Shown here piece after piece: positions 21,384 to 31,789 of a stretch of 64,000 bases of DNA. Both the position numbers and the translations under genes were made by a program. This DNA is from Scilla litardierei (Eukaryota; Streptophyta; Magnoliopsida; Asparagales; Asparagaceae): positions 30,160-94,159 of the forward strand of contig JAULAV010009149.1 of assembly GCA_030789695.1 (NCBI GenBank), written 5' to 3'. Every line of letters begins with the position of its first letter. Within the stretch, counting starts at the first letter, position 1. Below the pieces are notes generated by a model. That model did not search any database. It was not told where the DNA came from and saw nothing but the letters and a program-made list of their open reading frames with translations.

Positions 21384-23051
21384 CGCACTATCACACGAAG
21401 AAACAAACCGCACTTGCAATGGCACGCTCCTGCAACGGGAAGAGACGCAAGCCCCCCATCCCGGAGGAGGGGAATGGCGCACCCAACAGCAACCTTAAGG
21501 GCGCACCCAACGGCAATCACCTCGCCCCCTCAGCCGAAGAGACTGGCGGGTCCGAGCCGGCCACACAGGGGCAGCTCCGCGCCCTGGCCCAAGAGACCAA
21601 CGCGAACATCCAGACGTTGGTCGCGACGGTGCAGCAGCTCATCGGCGCCGCACCAGCCAACGGAGACGTGTTGGGTGACGGCCATCGTTGGGAGGGGGGC
21701 CCCCGCTCCTACGGTCCGCTGTGGTCGATGACCACGGAAACCGAAGACCGAACACGGAGCGTCGGTTCACACTACCCGGCTACCACCAGGCGAGATCACG
21801 CGCCTCCTCCCCTTATCGTGAAAGGAGCCGAAGGGGAACCGAATGCACGGGGGACGAATCGGTGACCGCGTCGTCTCGTCGGCCACAATCACCCCACCGC
21901 AGAAGAAGCGATCGGCACCACTCGAGGGACCGATCACGGTGAAGCGGGAGCTCCCGCAGGAGGAGCCGGGAACGCCGGGCCAGCCCCACCCCCAGTGTGG
22001 CGAGGGCCGTGGAGCCGGCCCAGCCAGCGCCTGTGCCACCTCCACCACCAAACGAGCCTGAGGTAGGCGGGTGTCGGACCCCCGGAGGCATCCACGGAGA
22101 CCGGTGCCCCCTGTCGCGGAGAATAACTGACGCGTGGGTGCCCTCTCGATTCAAGATCCCAACGCTGGGGAAGTACGATGGGATAGGAGATCCAGGGAAC
22201 CACGTGATGGACTACGAGGGGGACATGTATTTCCAGGGAGCCGATGATACCCTGCTCTGCAGGGGCTTTTATTCGACCCTCAGGGGAGCAGCGAGAACTT
22301 GGTACCGCAGCCTACCCAGCCGCTCCATTGACAGCTTCGAGGAATTCACCCAGCTGTTCTGCAAACAGTTCATGGCAGGGCGACAGGTAATGCCTGATGC
22401 TGAACATTTGTTTAACATAGTGCAGGGCCCGACCGAGCCGCTCTGACAATTTATGCGCCGCTTCAACGCTGAACGGCTGAACGTAAACAGCCCTCCCGAC
22501 CTCGTTGTCCAAACGGCCCTAAAGAAAGGGCTGCGTCATAGAGGCTTGAAGAAATCTCTACATAATGATCCCCCGAAAGACCTCCCTGGGATCATGGTGA
22601 GAGCCGAGTGCTTCATGCTGACCGAGGAGACCTTGGCCATCGAGGCAGGAAAGGCCAGACGAGGGACCAAGCGCGGCGATAGCGAGCGTCGCAGCCCCGA
22701 AGGGTACCGGACAGAGAAGAGGGCGAGAAACAAGCAGCGGAGAGAGGATACAAGGGACAACACTCCAGACGCCGTCCTCACTCAAGTGCAGAAGGAAGAG
22801 CGCGCTGATCGCCCCCCGCCGAAGACAAAAAGAGGGGGGGAAATGGGGAAAAGTATTGCAAATACCACAAGGACAACGGTCACGACACTGAAGACTGCTG
22901 GTACCTAAAGAAGGACATTGAGAAGTTGATGAGCCGAGGGCATGCAAGGAACTTCGCCGATGACCCGGCCCAGGGAGAAGGAACATCCATGCAGCCGGAC
23001 AAAGGGAAGAAGGTCAACACCGTCCAAGGACCCCTCCGCATCATAAAGTGA
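21377..23051 (+). pseudogene. Y gag (Tat-type) with CCHC-like end
   Basis: The gag begins near 21377. After a frame change near 21690 it runs through a Retrotrans_gag domain (WVPSRFKIPTLGKYDGIGDP, GAARTWYRSLPSRSIDSFEE, FMRRFNAERLNV) and ends with a Cys/His motif (YCKYHKDNGHDTEDCWYLKK). TGA stops near 21940 and 22444 each fit a CGA-to-TGA change. A poly-G run near 22833 shifts the frame before the zinc-binding part. It ends at TGA 23049-23051. It would form the particle shell, but this copy is broken. Confidence 0.85.
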
Positions 23052-23261
23052 GCAGGCGAGGCCCCTCCCCCCAGTCGCAGCCTAGTCAGGAGGAGATCAT
23101 CTAGGTTCACATCCCTCCGTCTAGATTTATTTCTTTTTTCCTCCAAATGTACTAGTCCAATAGGACCTTGAAGAGTACAAATGCATTCCTTTTACCTTTT
23201 CTTCATCTCCGATGGAATCAACATTTTGCTAAGGGTGCATAAGAGTGAAGACCGCCACCTC
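23052..23261. other. Short spacer after Y gag, no pol
   Basis: About 200 bp between the gag stop and the tandem array, where pol would normally begin. No protease or RT motif is present in any frame. Confidence 0.6.
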
Positions 23262-23800
23262 ACCGGACGGGGGTCAATCAAAACCGGTCCTAAGCCGAGG
23301 AGCTTCTCCCTCGCTGACCGACTCCATCGCTCGTAAGTCTGGGGGCAATTCCCCCAGCCAACGCAGACGCCGACCGGTCCGAAGCCGAGGAGCTTCGCCC
23401 TCGCTGACCGATTCCGTCGCTCGTAAGTCGGGGGACAATTTCCCCAGCCAGCACAGACGCCGATCGGTCCTAAGCCGAGGAGCTTCGCCCTCGCTGACCA
23501 CCGCTCGTAAGTCTGGGGGCAATTCCCCCAGCCAGCGCGGACGCCGACCGGTCCTAAGCCGAGGAGCTTCGCCCTCGCTGACCGACTCCACCGCTCGTAA
23601 GTCTGGGGGCAATTCCCCCAGCCAGCGCAGACGCCGACCGGTCCTAAGCTGAGGAGCTTCACCCTCGCTGACCGACTGCATCGCTCGTGAGTCTGGGGGC
23701 AATTCCCCCAGCCAGCGCAGACGCCGACCGGTCCTAAGCCGTGGAGCTTCGCCCTCGCTGACCGACTCCATTGCTCATAAGACTGGGGGCAGCCCCCCAG
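23262..23800. repeat. 90-bp tandem array with hairpin (Y)
   Basis: About six units of about 90 bp. Each has the perfect hairpin CTGGGGG-CAATT-CCCCCAG and the phrase CCTAAGCCGAGGAGCTTCGC. Since 90 is a multiple of three, long frames stay open on both strands without being genes. Confidence 0.9.
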
Positions 23801-24289
23801 CCATTAAGGACGTCAACTGACTTTCCCACTCGAGGGGCAAGGGGTGACCTCCCGGAGAAAGGAGGCGAGCGAACACCATCAGCAGAGGGGCCGAGGTCGA
23901 AGCAACAAAGCAAAATGCGCGGGAAATTCAAGTAAGTCAATTTCATTTCCAACAATTAACCGAGGTACAAAAGTGTGTCTTATTTACAGGAGATCGAAGT
24001 GGAGAAACCTCCTTACAGATAACCCGCTCTCGGCGGACAACAAAATTCGTCACCTACAAAAACTAGGGTAACGCCTGCAGAGCAAAACTTATCGACCGAG
24101 AACACAAAATTGCTGGCTCCAATGAACATCCTTGCAATCAGCAACTGTTCACCCTGGAGCAGAGAGCCGATAAAGATGCCAATGGAGATTGCGAGGTCAG
24201 GGATCCATTTCAAGTAGGCTGGGCCAAAGCGAAGCGGATGCTGAAAAATTTGAGGATAAAGACAAGGAAGACAGGTCGGGAAGGACGAC
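23801..24289. other. Y spacer between array and antisense gene
   Basis: About 490 bp of mixed sequence with no recognised coding motif on the plus strand. On the minus strand it would be the 3' untranslated part of the antisense gene. Confidence 0.45.
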
Positions 24290-24820
24290 CTAGGGGTCCC
24301 GGGCACGGGAGGACGCATCCTCATGCGCCTCGCCCTGCTCGGAGCGAGGGGGATCAACAGGCGGAAGGACTTGCCGGACGCGCTCCGCACAATCCCGGAA
24401 GGAGGACTGGACGACTTCGACGATCCGGGGGCCGATAAGGTCTTCATACTTACCGAAGGCCTCCCTGAGGACCTCGAAGATCCTCTCCCCCAGAGTCCCG
24501 ACGATGCCCCTCTCCACCTCATCCACAAACCGCGCCACCTGACGCTGATCCGACAATTCCCTCTGAAACTCCTCCCTCTCCAGACAGAACGACTCCGCCG
24601 CTTCCTCGGCCGACCGCCGAGCGTCCTCCAGCTTTCCCTGGAGGTCGTCCACTCGTCCCTCTAGCTCGGCCACCCGGAGCTTGAGTTGCCGAGACTCCAT
24701 CTGGGCCGCCACCGCAGCTACCTCTACAGCCCCCGCCCGCTCGTGGTCCTTCACAGAGGACTCCTCCAGCTCCCTCAAACGGACAGCTCGACGCTGCGCC
24801 TCGACAGCGAGTGTTGAACC

Positions 24821-24886
24821 CTGAACAACAAGACATGAGCCAAGAAGAGAGCGAAGGAAAAAAAAGGGACAACGGGATAGCCAGAC
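24821..24886 (-). other. Predicted intron in the antisense gene (66 bp)
   Basis: The minus strand shows CAGCAG/GTCTGG at the donor and a T-rich tract ending TTGTTGTTCAG/GGTTC at the acceptor. The interval reads as hydrophobic residues (a run of Phe) in the middle of a charged coiled coil, which supports removal by splicing. Confidence 0.6.
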
Positions 24887-25552
24887 CTGCTGAAGGATCC
24901 AGACCAAGGTGTCTGCCTTGTCGGGAGGGGCCCTCTCAAGGAGACTACGGTCCTGGGGGAGGACGGAGCCCTCGGCCAACTGCTGAGCCAAGGCTCGGTC
25001 GACAAACACCGAATCCCCGGGGGTGACCTCGAGGGAGGCCGAGCTGCTCGCCAACAGGGCGCCGATTCCCGATAGTAGAGGCGGAGACGCTGCGACGGGG
25101 GTGGTCATCAGGGCCACTGGAAGATCCTCGGCGGCCACCGCCGGGAGCACGGAGCACACCGGATTGGAAGGATCCGCGCCTTCCTTCCTCCTCTTCCCCC
25201 CGTGAGGCTCGGCACGCGCCGAAGGGGAGCACTTCCGCCTCGTGCCACTTCCACCCTCGGGGACAAGAGGGCGCACGCCAAGCGCTAGAGGAGCTGCTCC
25301 GGACCCGTCGTTACCCCCCGCCGCTTGGGCTGGTGGGGCGGATCCGGCCCTTGTGACCCCCCCCAGAGAGGAGACTACCAGAAGAAGAGGCGGGAGGCGC
25401 GTCCACTACCTTGCCCACGGTGGGCTCGGCTCGGCGCACCTCCTCCTCAACGATCCACCGAGGTGCCCCTCCCAAGGTGCTACCTCGGCTCCGAGCGGCT
25501 CCACGCCGAATCAGCTCATCAACGTTGCGGGTGAACTCGCGACCAGCCATTC

Positions 25553-25615
25553 CTGCAAGCGAAACCGAAATCAGGGTAAGCCACGGGGCAATCCAGGACT
25601 GAAAAAGCGACCTAC
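25553..25615 (-). other. Predicted intron in the antisense gene (63 bp)
   Basis: Minus-strand donor CTGG/GTAGGTCGC and acceptor TCGCTTGCAG/GAATGGC. The length is a multiple of three, so the frame stays open with or without splicing. Confidence 0.55.
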
Positions 25616-26583
25616 CCAGAGACCACAAGACAGCCTTCAGGAGTAGGTCGTCCAGCAAAGGCCAGATGGACTTCGCCTCTTGAGGGAGGGACGACAGCAG
25701 CGCGACGGCCGCCTGATCAGCCTTGGAGAGGGTTAGCGTTGGGCACAGCCGACCCGACCCACCCCAACCTGTCAAAATCTGGGCATCCTCAAGGAAGACC
25801 ACGAAGACATAATCCGAGCTCCAATCCCCCGCCCAGTGGGGTAGCCCGATCAGGCATGCCCTCCCCGCACGGGCTCAGAGGTGCAACCATGACCCTAGAC
25901 CGACCGTCTGGATCTGATAAAAATAGAAGAGAAGGGGGAGAGATGGCTCCAGACCGCGAGTACAGCAGAGCATCACAAAGCCCGTCAGAACCGCAACCGA
26001 ACAAGGGGTGAACTGGCAAAGGGGCACCATGAGGTACTCCATGACTTGGATAAAGAAGGGATTGAGCGGGAAACGAAGACCCAGACGGAACATCTCGACG
26101 TAAACACCGACTTCGTTGATCCTCGGAAGACAGATCCGCTCGTCGATGAAAGGGACTCGAACATCATACGGGTGACAGAGGTACCTTCCCCGGATCTCCA
26201 CAGCCGCCAGACAAGAAGTCCTCGACGGTGTTCTGAGGACAACCGGAGGTACATTAAGCCGCACGGCAGCTGACGCCACATCATCGCCAGCATAGTCTGG
26301 GGAGAGCTTCTCCTTCCCTTTATCTCGGAGGGAACGGCTCCCCGAGGAGGAACCGGATCCCACAGATCGGGGCCCGCCCCGCCTGGACTTAGGAGGATCC
26401 CTCGCCCCATGGCCAGAGCCACCTATCCTAAGAGCAGCCATAATATGAAGATGGGAAAGGAGTTACCTTTTTGTTTATTTGGAGAAGACAAAGAAACGAA
26501 GGCGGCGGGAGACTCCGAGTTTGTGGAAAGCCAGAAACAGAGGGAAGAGCGAGGAAGAAGTTGGGATCAACGCAGCCGGGGCA

Positions 26584-26591
26584 CTTATATA
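26584..26591 (-). promoter_or_regulatory. TATA box for the antisense gene of Y
   Basis: The minus strand reads TTGTATATAAGTGCCCC about 145 bp upstream of the antisense start codon at 26441 and within the internal region, separate from the LTR promoters. This suggests an independent antisense transcription unit. Confidence 0.55.
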
Positions 26592-26800
26592 CAAGACCCA
26601 GGGGCGAATTCGAAACGCCTGACAGGAACGCGTGGCAAGCCTCAAAGAGCCGGTGGCGTTTCGAAATCGACGCCAAGGGAAGTCTATCGATCCGCCTCAT
26701 CATAACCTTCATTTATGACCGCGCCTCGACTAACGCGCCACTTGGAACCCCATGAGTCACATCGGTCGAACCGAGCCGGCCAAGGCCGATCGGCCCCACC

Positions 26801-26812
26801 GATGGGGGCAAT
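26801..26812 (+). other. Polypurine tract of Y
   Basis: GATGGGGGCAAT lies directly before the 3' LTR start at 26813, as in elements X and Z. Confidence 0.75.
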
Positions 26813-27866
26813 TGATACGTCTATTTTGCGGAGGCCCAAAAGCGCAGCCTACTATGCGAAATCATGGGAGGTCCAAGCCCACCAAACGAAGCCCGAAAGA
26901 CATGAACCCAGAAACCCAACTACCGATCAGAAGCCCGTCTGCGAGATCATGCCCGCCCGACAAGGCCCCCTAGAGGACCCCCGAACGGCGATCCGACCCG
27001 GCCCCGAAAACGCGCAAGTCACTCGCCCACTCCAGCGATAACCGTTTCCCCAGGCCCGCTACCACTTAATGGCCGTTATGGGGAGGTGCTGGCATGGCGC
27101 AGGGAGCGGCGATGGGGAGGCGGATTGAGGGGGCACGATCGGGGGCGGATGAGGGACGTGAGTCGTGGGAAATCACGACGGGAGGCCTATAAAAGGGCTA
27201 GGAGGACGACTGGAAAAGGGACGGCATCTCAGGTAACAAAACCTAAGGTACTCCATCAACGACCTAGTTCCCCCACTTCATCTCCTTCCCCCCCGCTCGC
27301 GCCGAAGGACGTCGTTCCGATCTCCTCACGAGTAGAACCGTCCCCGCCGAGCCACCTCTTTCAGATCATCATCTGACTTAGGCATCGGAGGGGATTTGGC
27401 CGGAACCAAGGTCCGGCCCCCCTGACGAGTGTTGTCGTCTGTTCAGGAGGACGTCAGATCCACGAGCCGAGGCTTCCCCTCCGCTCCACGTCGGTCGCGC
27501 ATCAAGCTAGACGATCGAGGCTACCCCTCGTTGTCCGACCGATCGAGGCCTAGCACATCCATCTGAGCCGAGGCTTCCCCTCCGCTCCGCATCGGTCGTG
27601 CATCAAGACAAGGCGCCGAGGCTTCCCCTCGTCGTTCGACCGTCCGAGGTCGAGCATCTCACACCGGGTCGAGGCTTCCCCTCAGCCCCCTTGAGGCCGA
27701 GGATCCAAATCCGGCCTAGCTGACGTGCTCCACGTCGTCTGCAACTCCGATTCGCGTCGCGTCTGCACGTGCTCGATGCACCCAAGGGACCCAAATCGGC
27801 CCCTTGACCACGTTGACCGGGCAGTCCACGGTCAACGCTTCTGTAGTGAGAAAACACTCTGAAACA
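26813..27866 (+). repeat. 3' LTR of Y
   Basis: The 1054-bp LTR is nearly identical to 20297-21363. It ends ACACTCTGAAACA and is followed by the target duplication CCTTC and the resumed Copia C sequence. Confidence 0.92.
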
Positions 27867-28466
27867 CCTTCTTTAAGTTTGAAAGACGATTTACTTAGTT
27901 TACCTCTTTGGCATGAATTACAAAAGTTTTTCTTACTAAAAACAATTTTCGGAAAACCTTTAACAAGATCATGCTTAGCTAACTTAAATAAGTGCTTAAA
28001 ATGAAGAAGACCAAAGCGGCAACGCCATAATAGTTGTTCATTTGTATTAGCAACTAAGCAATGTTCTATGGTTTTAGGCAAGCTCAAATAATAAATGTTT
28101 TTATGCCTAATACCGATAAATAAAACATGTGAATCAATATCAACAATTTTACACATACCCTCTCCAAAGTTAACCTTGTAACCTTTATCACAAAGTTGAC
28201 TAATGGAGATAAGGTGATGACATAAACCACTAACTAAATAAACATTTGTAATAAGTGGTTTGGAAGGATTACCGACTTTGCCTACTCCAATGATGGTTCC
28301 CTTTTGATTACCTCCAAAAGTGACTGTTGCACCATCCTTGATGCTAATCACTTCTGAGAGAAATGTGTGTTCTCCCATCATGTGTTTGGAGAATCTGCTA
28401 TCGAGTATCCATCCTTTCTTTTTAGAGCCAATATAACTTTTATTGCTCTTTTTCTTGTTCTTGGGA
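27867..28466 (-). pseudogene. Copia C protease and integrase N-terminus
   Basis: The minus strand reads GWILDSRFSKHMMG at the protease site, where Copia proteases have DSG; here Gly is Arg, so it is probably inactive. It continues with the GVGKVGNPSKPLITNVYLVS and LISISQLCDKGYKV segments. The integrase zinc-finger region follows (HLFKLAKHDLVKGFP and FCNSCQRGKLSKSSF), where the leading His-rich part has changed. It is cut at 27867 by element Y. Confidence 0.88.
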
Positions 28467-28691
28467 ACCTACATAATATACCATAAGCTCATAGTACCCA
28501 AACTTTGTTGGGTCAAAGGGGATTAGCCCTTTGTAAGCCAAGTCCAAGTGGACTTTCACTTCCAAACATAATTGCCACTATTTATCACATCGCTAAAATA
28601 GGAGTTAGCATAAGCATTCCTATCATTTATGCTAGTGTTCTTAGGACCCCAAATTGTGTATGTTTTGGGTGTCCTTTTCCTAGTTGCATGC
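28467..28691 (-). pseudogene. Copia C gag-protease linker
   Basis: The minus strand reads KANPL-PNKVWVP in broken form, the usual Copia phrase just before the protease, then degraded linker sequence. No complete frame remains. Confidence 0.55.
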
Positions 28692-28708
28692 ACATTTGGT
28701 CGAGTTCT
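28692..28708. repeat. 17-bp target duplication of the LINE (left)
   Basis: ACATTTGGTCGAGTTCT occurs here and at 31773-31789, exactly flanking the LINE insertion. Confidence 0.95.
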
Positions 28709-28737
28709 TTTTTTTTTGACGAGCAAGAGTTAATCTT

Positions 28738-28800
28738 TATTATGTACAAAAAACATTTGGCGATGTTATTATGTACAAAAAACATTTGTACATGCTCCCT
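28738..28800. repeat. Junction filler with a 22-bp direct repeat
   Basis: The phrase TTATTATGTACAAAAAACAT occurs twice, about 29 bp apart, between the inverted 3' end and the start of the plus-strand LINE sequence. It is likely repair filler at the inversion junction. Confidence 0.7.
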
Positions 28801-31644
28801 AAGGTAAAATCTTACCCGAAGCCTTTCAAATTTTATAATTCTTGGTCTTCTCTCCCTGGATTCAAGGATGTTGTGAGTAGGAATTGGGGCCAGCTTCCTA
28901 CTTGGTCAAACATGAGATGCATTCAGCTTAAGCTTAAAGTTTTGAAAGGACATCTTAAATCCTGGGCGGCTGAAATCAGGAAGCAAAATGATGTTGCAAA
29001 GTGCAGAGCAAACCTATTAGCTATTCAAGCCAACTCGAATTTAGCTATTGATGCTGATCTCCAGCAAAAGGAAATTGTTGCTTGTCAAAATCTTCGGAAT
29101 GCTTTAGATATTGAGGAGGAGGACTTGAGGCAAAAGAGCCGTCAAAATTGGCTTTCCCTTGGTGATAGAAATTCTAAATTTTTCTTCACTGCTATGAATG
29201 CTCGTAATTCTTACAATAATCTTCATCATCTCATAAACTCTACTGGGAATATGAATTCTGACGTTGATGCCCTCCGTAAGGAAGCTCCAAGATTCTATCA
29301 AAATTTGTACCATCAGGATGATTATTGGAATGTGTTTCCGAACATGATCCCAAAGAGGAAAATCACTGATGCTGCTGCTAGTTGGATGGAGTTGCCCGTC
29401 ACCCCTAGTGAAATCAAGATTGCTGTGTTCCAGATTGGTAAAGACAAAGCCCCCGGACCTGATGGTTTTAATGCATGTTTTTTTCAAGAAAACTGGGATA
29501 TCCTTGGAGCTGATGTTATCACTGGGGTAAATTCTTTCTTCAGATCTGGGAAAATGGTCCCTTCCATTAATCATGCCTTCCTGACCATTGTTCCGAAGAA
29601 TATTAATGCCTCGGGGCTGGGTGACTATAGACCTATTGCTTGTTGCAATGTTCTGTACAAAATTATTAGCAAAATTTTGTGCAACAGATTGAAGCACGTC
29701 ATTTCAGACCTTATTTCTCCAAACCAAGCTGCTTTCTTAAAAGACAGGTTGCTAGCTGATTGCACCCTTCTTGCCCATGAGCAGATTCGGGATTTTAGCA
29801 ACCCTATGGGGGCCAGAACTTGCTTAAATCTTGATATTCGTAAGGCATTTGACAGCGTGAATAGAGAATTCGTCTTGTTCCTCCTCCACCAGATGGGATT
29901 CAAGCATACTTTTATTAACTGGATTTCTCAATGCATCTCTACTACCATATTCTCTGTTTTGGTTGATGGTTCTCCTGAAGGCTACTTTGAATCCAATAGA
30001 GGCTTGAGGCAAGGTGATCCACTTTCCCCGTACTTATTTGTGCTTGTAATGGAGGCTTTCTCTCTTTTAGTTGACATTGCGGAATCATCTGGGAAAATCC
30101 AACCGATGCGCAGAACTGGATCCATCTCTCACTTGCTGTTTGCAGATGACCTCTTAGTGTTCTGCCGTGCAAACAGTCATTCTCTGTTAGGGCTCAAGGA
30201 CCTGCTCAACACTTTTTATCTTCTTTCCGGACTTCAGATAAATTGGGATAAAAGTTCAGCTATCTTTAGTAAGGGTGTCCGTAACCGTCAGAGCTTATCT
30301 GACATTTTGGGTATAAAGATTGTAACTTCCTTCACCATTTATCTGGGCCTCCCTCTGTCCTCAAATTATCCCAGAGCTTCATTATTCAACCGACTGGTGG
30401 ACAAATGCAAAAAAAGGTTGTCAGGTTGGTCTTCTACTATTCTATCCATCTCTGGGAAAATTGAATTGGTCCGATCGATAATCTACGGTATGGTTGCATT
30501 TTGGATGCAAGCGTATTGTTTCCCACCTTCAGTCATTCGTTCCATTAACGCTGCCTGCAGGAAATTCATTTGGGGTAAGCTTTCTAACTGGTCCTGGAAG
30601 GATTTTTGTTTGCCAAAAAGGGAAGGAGGAGTCGGGTTGAGACGCCTATCTGATTTAAATACTGCCTCTGGAATTCGCCTCACCTGGAGAGCCCTCTCCT
30701 ATAAGGGCCTGTGGGCACAATATATGAAAAAACACTATGTGGATTTGGATAGCAGATTTTTCGCAACCAAAGCTAAACCCACTCATTCAGGATCCTGGAA
30801 ATACATGCTCAAGTGTCGGCATATATCACAAAATATTATCAAGCGATCAATTAAGGATGGTACATCGACCTCTTATTGGTTTGATAATTGGCACCCACTA
30901 GGTCCTCTCCATAAACTACATCCCCCCATTCCAGGTACTGAAGATGCTAGAGTTTGTGAATTCTGGTCGGTAGCGGGGTGGAGAGATGAGCCGGCCACAC
31001 ACTGGTTTTTGCCGAAATTGCTTCAGATCTCACTTGTTGAAGGCTGTGATGAATGGAAGTGGAACAATGGACTGACCTGCACTATGCGGAATTGCTGGGA
31101 GTCTGTTCGAGTACCAGGGCCGATTTTTCCTTACTACAATCTCGTGTGGTTCCCGCAACATATTCCAAAGATGTCTTTGGCCCTTCTCCGCGCTATCCGA
31201 GGTAAATTGCCGACTAAAGAGTACCTGTTAAAACTTGGTATCATCAATAATCAGAATTGTGGCCTTTGTTCGGGAAATAAAATTGAGAGCACAAGCCATA
31301 TTTTTTTCGAATGTGATTTCTCTAGATATATCTTGAGTAGAGGGTTGCTGAAATTGGGTTATACAGGATTTGTGCCAAACTCCATTCATGATGTTTGCGA
31401 TCTTTTCCTAGAGAGATATAACAAAAAAGACCCGTTGGGAATGTTGGCAAAAATAGTGTTGTCGGCTATGGTGTGGCACATTTGGAAAGAGCGTAACAGG
31501 CGAATTTTTGAAGACAAAGCAACAATGAAGACTGCTATTTTTGAGGAAATTGCTTCGGTAGTCAGGACTTCCCTAATGCATATGGATTTATCGGAGGTCT
31601 CCAATGTCGAACCTTTTGTGAATTGGGGTCTTATTACAAGTTGA
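28771..31644 (+). CDS. LINE ORF2 fragment: reverse transcriptase and zf-RVT
   Basis: An open frame of 957 codons. The first dozen or so residues come from junction filler; true LINE sequence starts near KSYPKPFKFYNSWSSLPGF, just after the missing endonuclease. The RT domain covers roughly residues 215-510, with APGPDGFNA, DYRPIACCNV (about residue 283), LNLDIRKAFDSV, GLRQGDPLSPYLFVLVMEAF and the catalytic LLFADDLLVFC (about residue 455). A zf-RVT domain lies near residues 785-865 (GKLPTKEYLLKLGI, CGLCSGN...SHIFFEC). No stop interrupts it, which suggests recent insertion. Without endonuclease and 5' UTR it cannot move on its own. Confidence 0.92.
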   Translation: MYKKHLYMLPKVKSYPKPFKFYNSWSSLPGFKDVVSRNWGQLPTWSNMRCIQLKLKVLKGHLKSWAAEIRKQNDVAKCRANLLAIQANSNLAIDADLQQKEIVACQNLRNALDIEEEDLRQKSRQNWLSLGDRNSKFFFTAMNARNSYNNLHHLINSTGNMNSDVDALRKEAPRFYQNLYHQDDYWNVFPNMIPKRKITDAAASWMELPVTPSEIKIAVFQIGKDKAPGPDGFNACFFQENWDILGADVITGVNSFFRSGKMVPSINHAFLTIVPKNINASGLGDYRPIACCNVLYKIISKILCNRLKHVISDLISPNQAAFLKDRLLADCTLLAHEQIRDFSNPMGARTCLNLDIRKAFDSVNREFVLFLLHQMGFKHTFINWISQCISTTIFSVLVDGSPEGYFESNRGLRQGDPLSPYLFVLVMEAFSLLVDIAESSGKIQPMRRTGSISHLLFADDLLVFCRANSHSLLGLKDLLNTFYLLSGLQINWDKSSAIFSKGVRNRQSLSDILGIKIVTSFTIYLGLPLSSNYPRASLFNRLVDKCKKRLSGWSSTILSISGKIELVRSIIYGMVAFWMQAYCFPPSVIRSINAACRKFIWGKLSNWSWKDFCLPKREGGVGLRRLSDLNTASGIRLTWRALSYKGLWAQYMKKHYVDLDSRFFATKAKPTHSGSWKYMLKCRHISQNIIKRSIKDGTSTSYWFDNWHPLGPLHKLHPPIPGTEDARVCEFWSVAGWRDEPATHWFLPKLLQISLVEGCDEWKWNNGLTCTMRNCWESVRVPGPIFPYYNLVWFPQHIPKMSLALLRAIRGKLPTKEYLLKLGIINNQNCGLCSGNKIESTSHIFFECDFSRYILSRGLLKLGYTGFVPNSIHDVCDLFLERYNKKDPLGMLAKIVLSAMVWHIWKERNRRIFEDKATMKTAIFEEIASVVRTSLMHMDLSEVSNVEPFVNWGLITS

Positions 31645-31772
31645 ATGTTTATTGTATTCTTTGCTCCCAAGTAGTAGAATGTAGATTGGAATTGGTAGCG
31701 GGTGACGGCGCTTGTGCCCTCTCCCCGCTCCATTTTTCACTCTGCTTACTACTATCTTGGATGTTCTTTGTA

Positions 31773-31789
31773 ACATTTGGTCGAGTTCT
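31773..31789. repeat. 17-bp target duplication of the LINE (right)
   Basis: Same 17 bases as 28692-28708. Copia C resumes directly after it. Confidence 0.95.

Larger units (their letters stand above)
24290..26441 (-). pseudogene. Antisense gene of Y (PF04195-like plus coiled coil)
   Basis: A minus-strand gene opposite to gag. The start at 26441 gives MAALRIGGSGHG. Around residues 90-170 it resembles the putative gypsy-type transposon family PF04195, with FRLGLRFPLNPFFIQVMEYL and LTGFVMLCCTRGLEP. The C-terminal part (25276-24290) is a long charged coiled coil (LRVAELEGRVDDLQGKLEDA). Two short GT...AG introns are likely, at 25553-25615 and 24821-24886. A stop at 25875-25877 and a frame change in a C-run near 25290 break it. 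Antisense frames of this sort are known in Grande/RIRE2-type Tat elements; their role is unknown. Confidence 0.72.
20297..27866 (+). mobile_element. Tat-like Gypsy element Y with gag and antisense gene
   Basis: LTRs 20297-21363 and 26813-27866, with target duplication CCTTC (20292-20296 and 27867-27871). It is inserted in the integrase of Copia C. The plus-strand interior holds a PBS, a gag, a 90-bp tandem array and then a minus-strand gene before the 3' LTR. No protease, RT, RNase H or integrase is seen between gag and the array, so pol has been lost and mobility would need enzymes from a related element. Confidence 0.88.
28709..31772. mobile_element. L1-type LINE, 5'-truncated and internally inverted
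   Basis: A LINE insertion of about 3.06 kb flanked by a 17-bp target duplication. The left end is poly-T followed by GACGAGCAAGAGTTAATC, which on the minus strand is a normal plant LINE 3' end with a poly-A tail. The RT gene, however, lies on the plus strand from about 28800. A short 3' segment in one direction and a long coding segment in the other is the pattern left by twin priming. The endonuclease domain is missing. Confidence 0.88.

Noticed and set aside
23192..23771. Frames of 135-165 codons with repeating residues
   Set aside because: They come from the 90-bp tandem array of Y and alternate on both strands.
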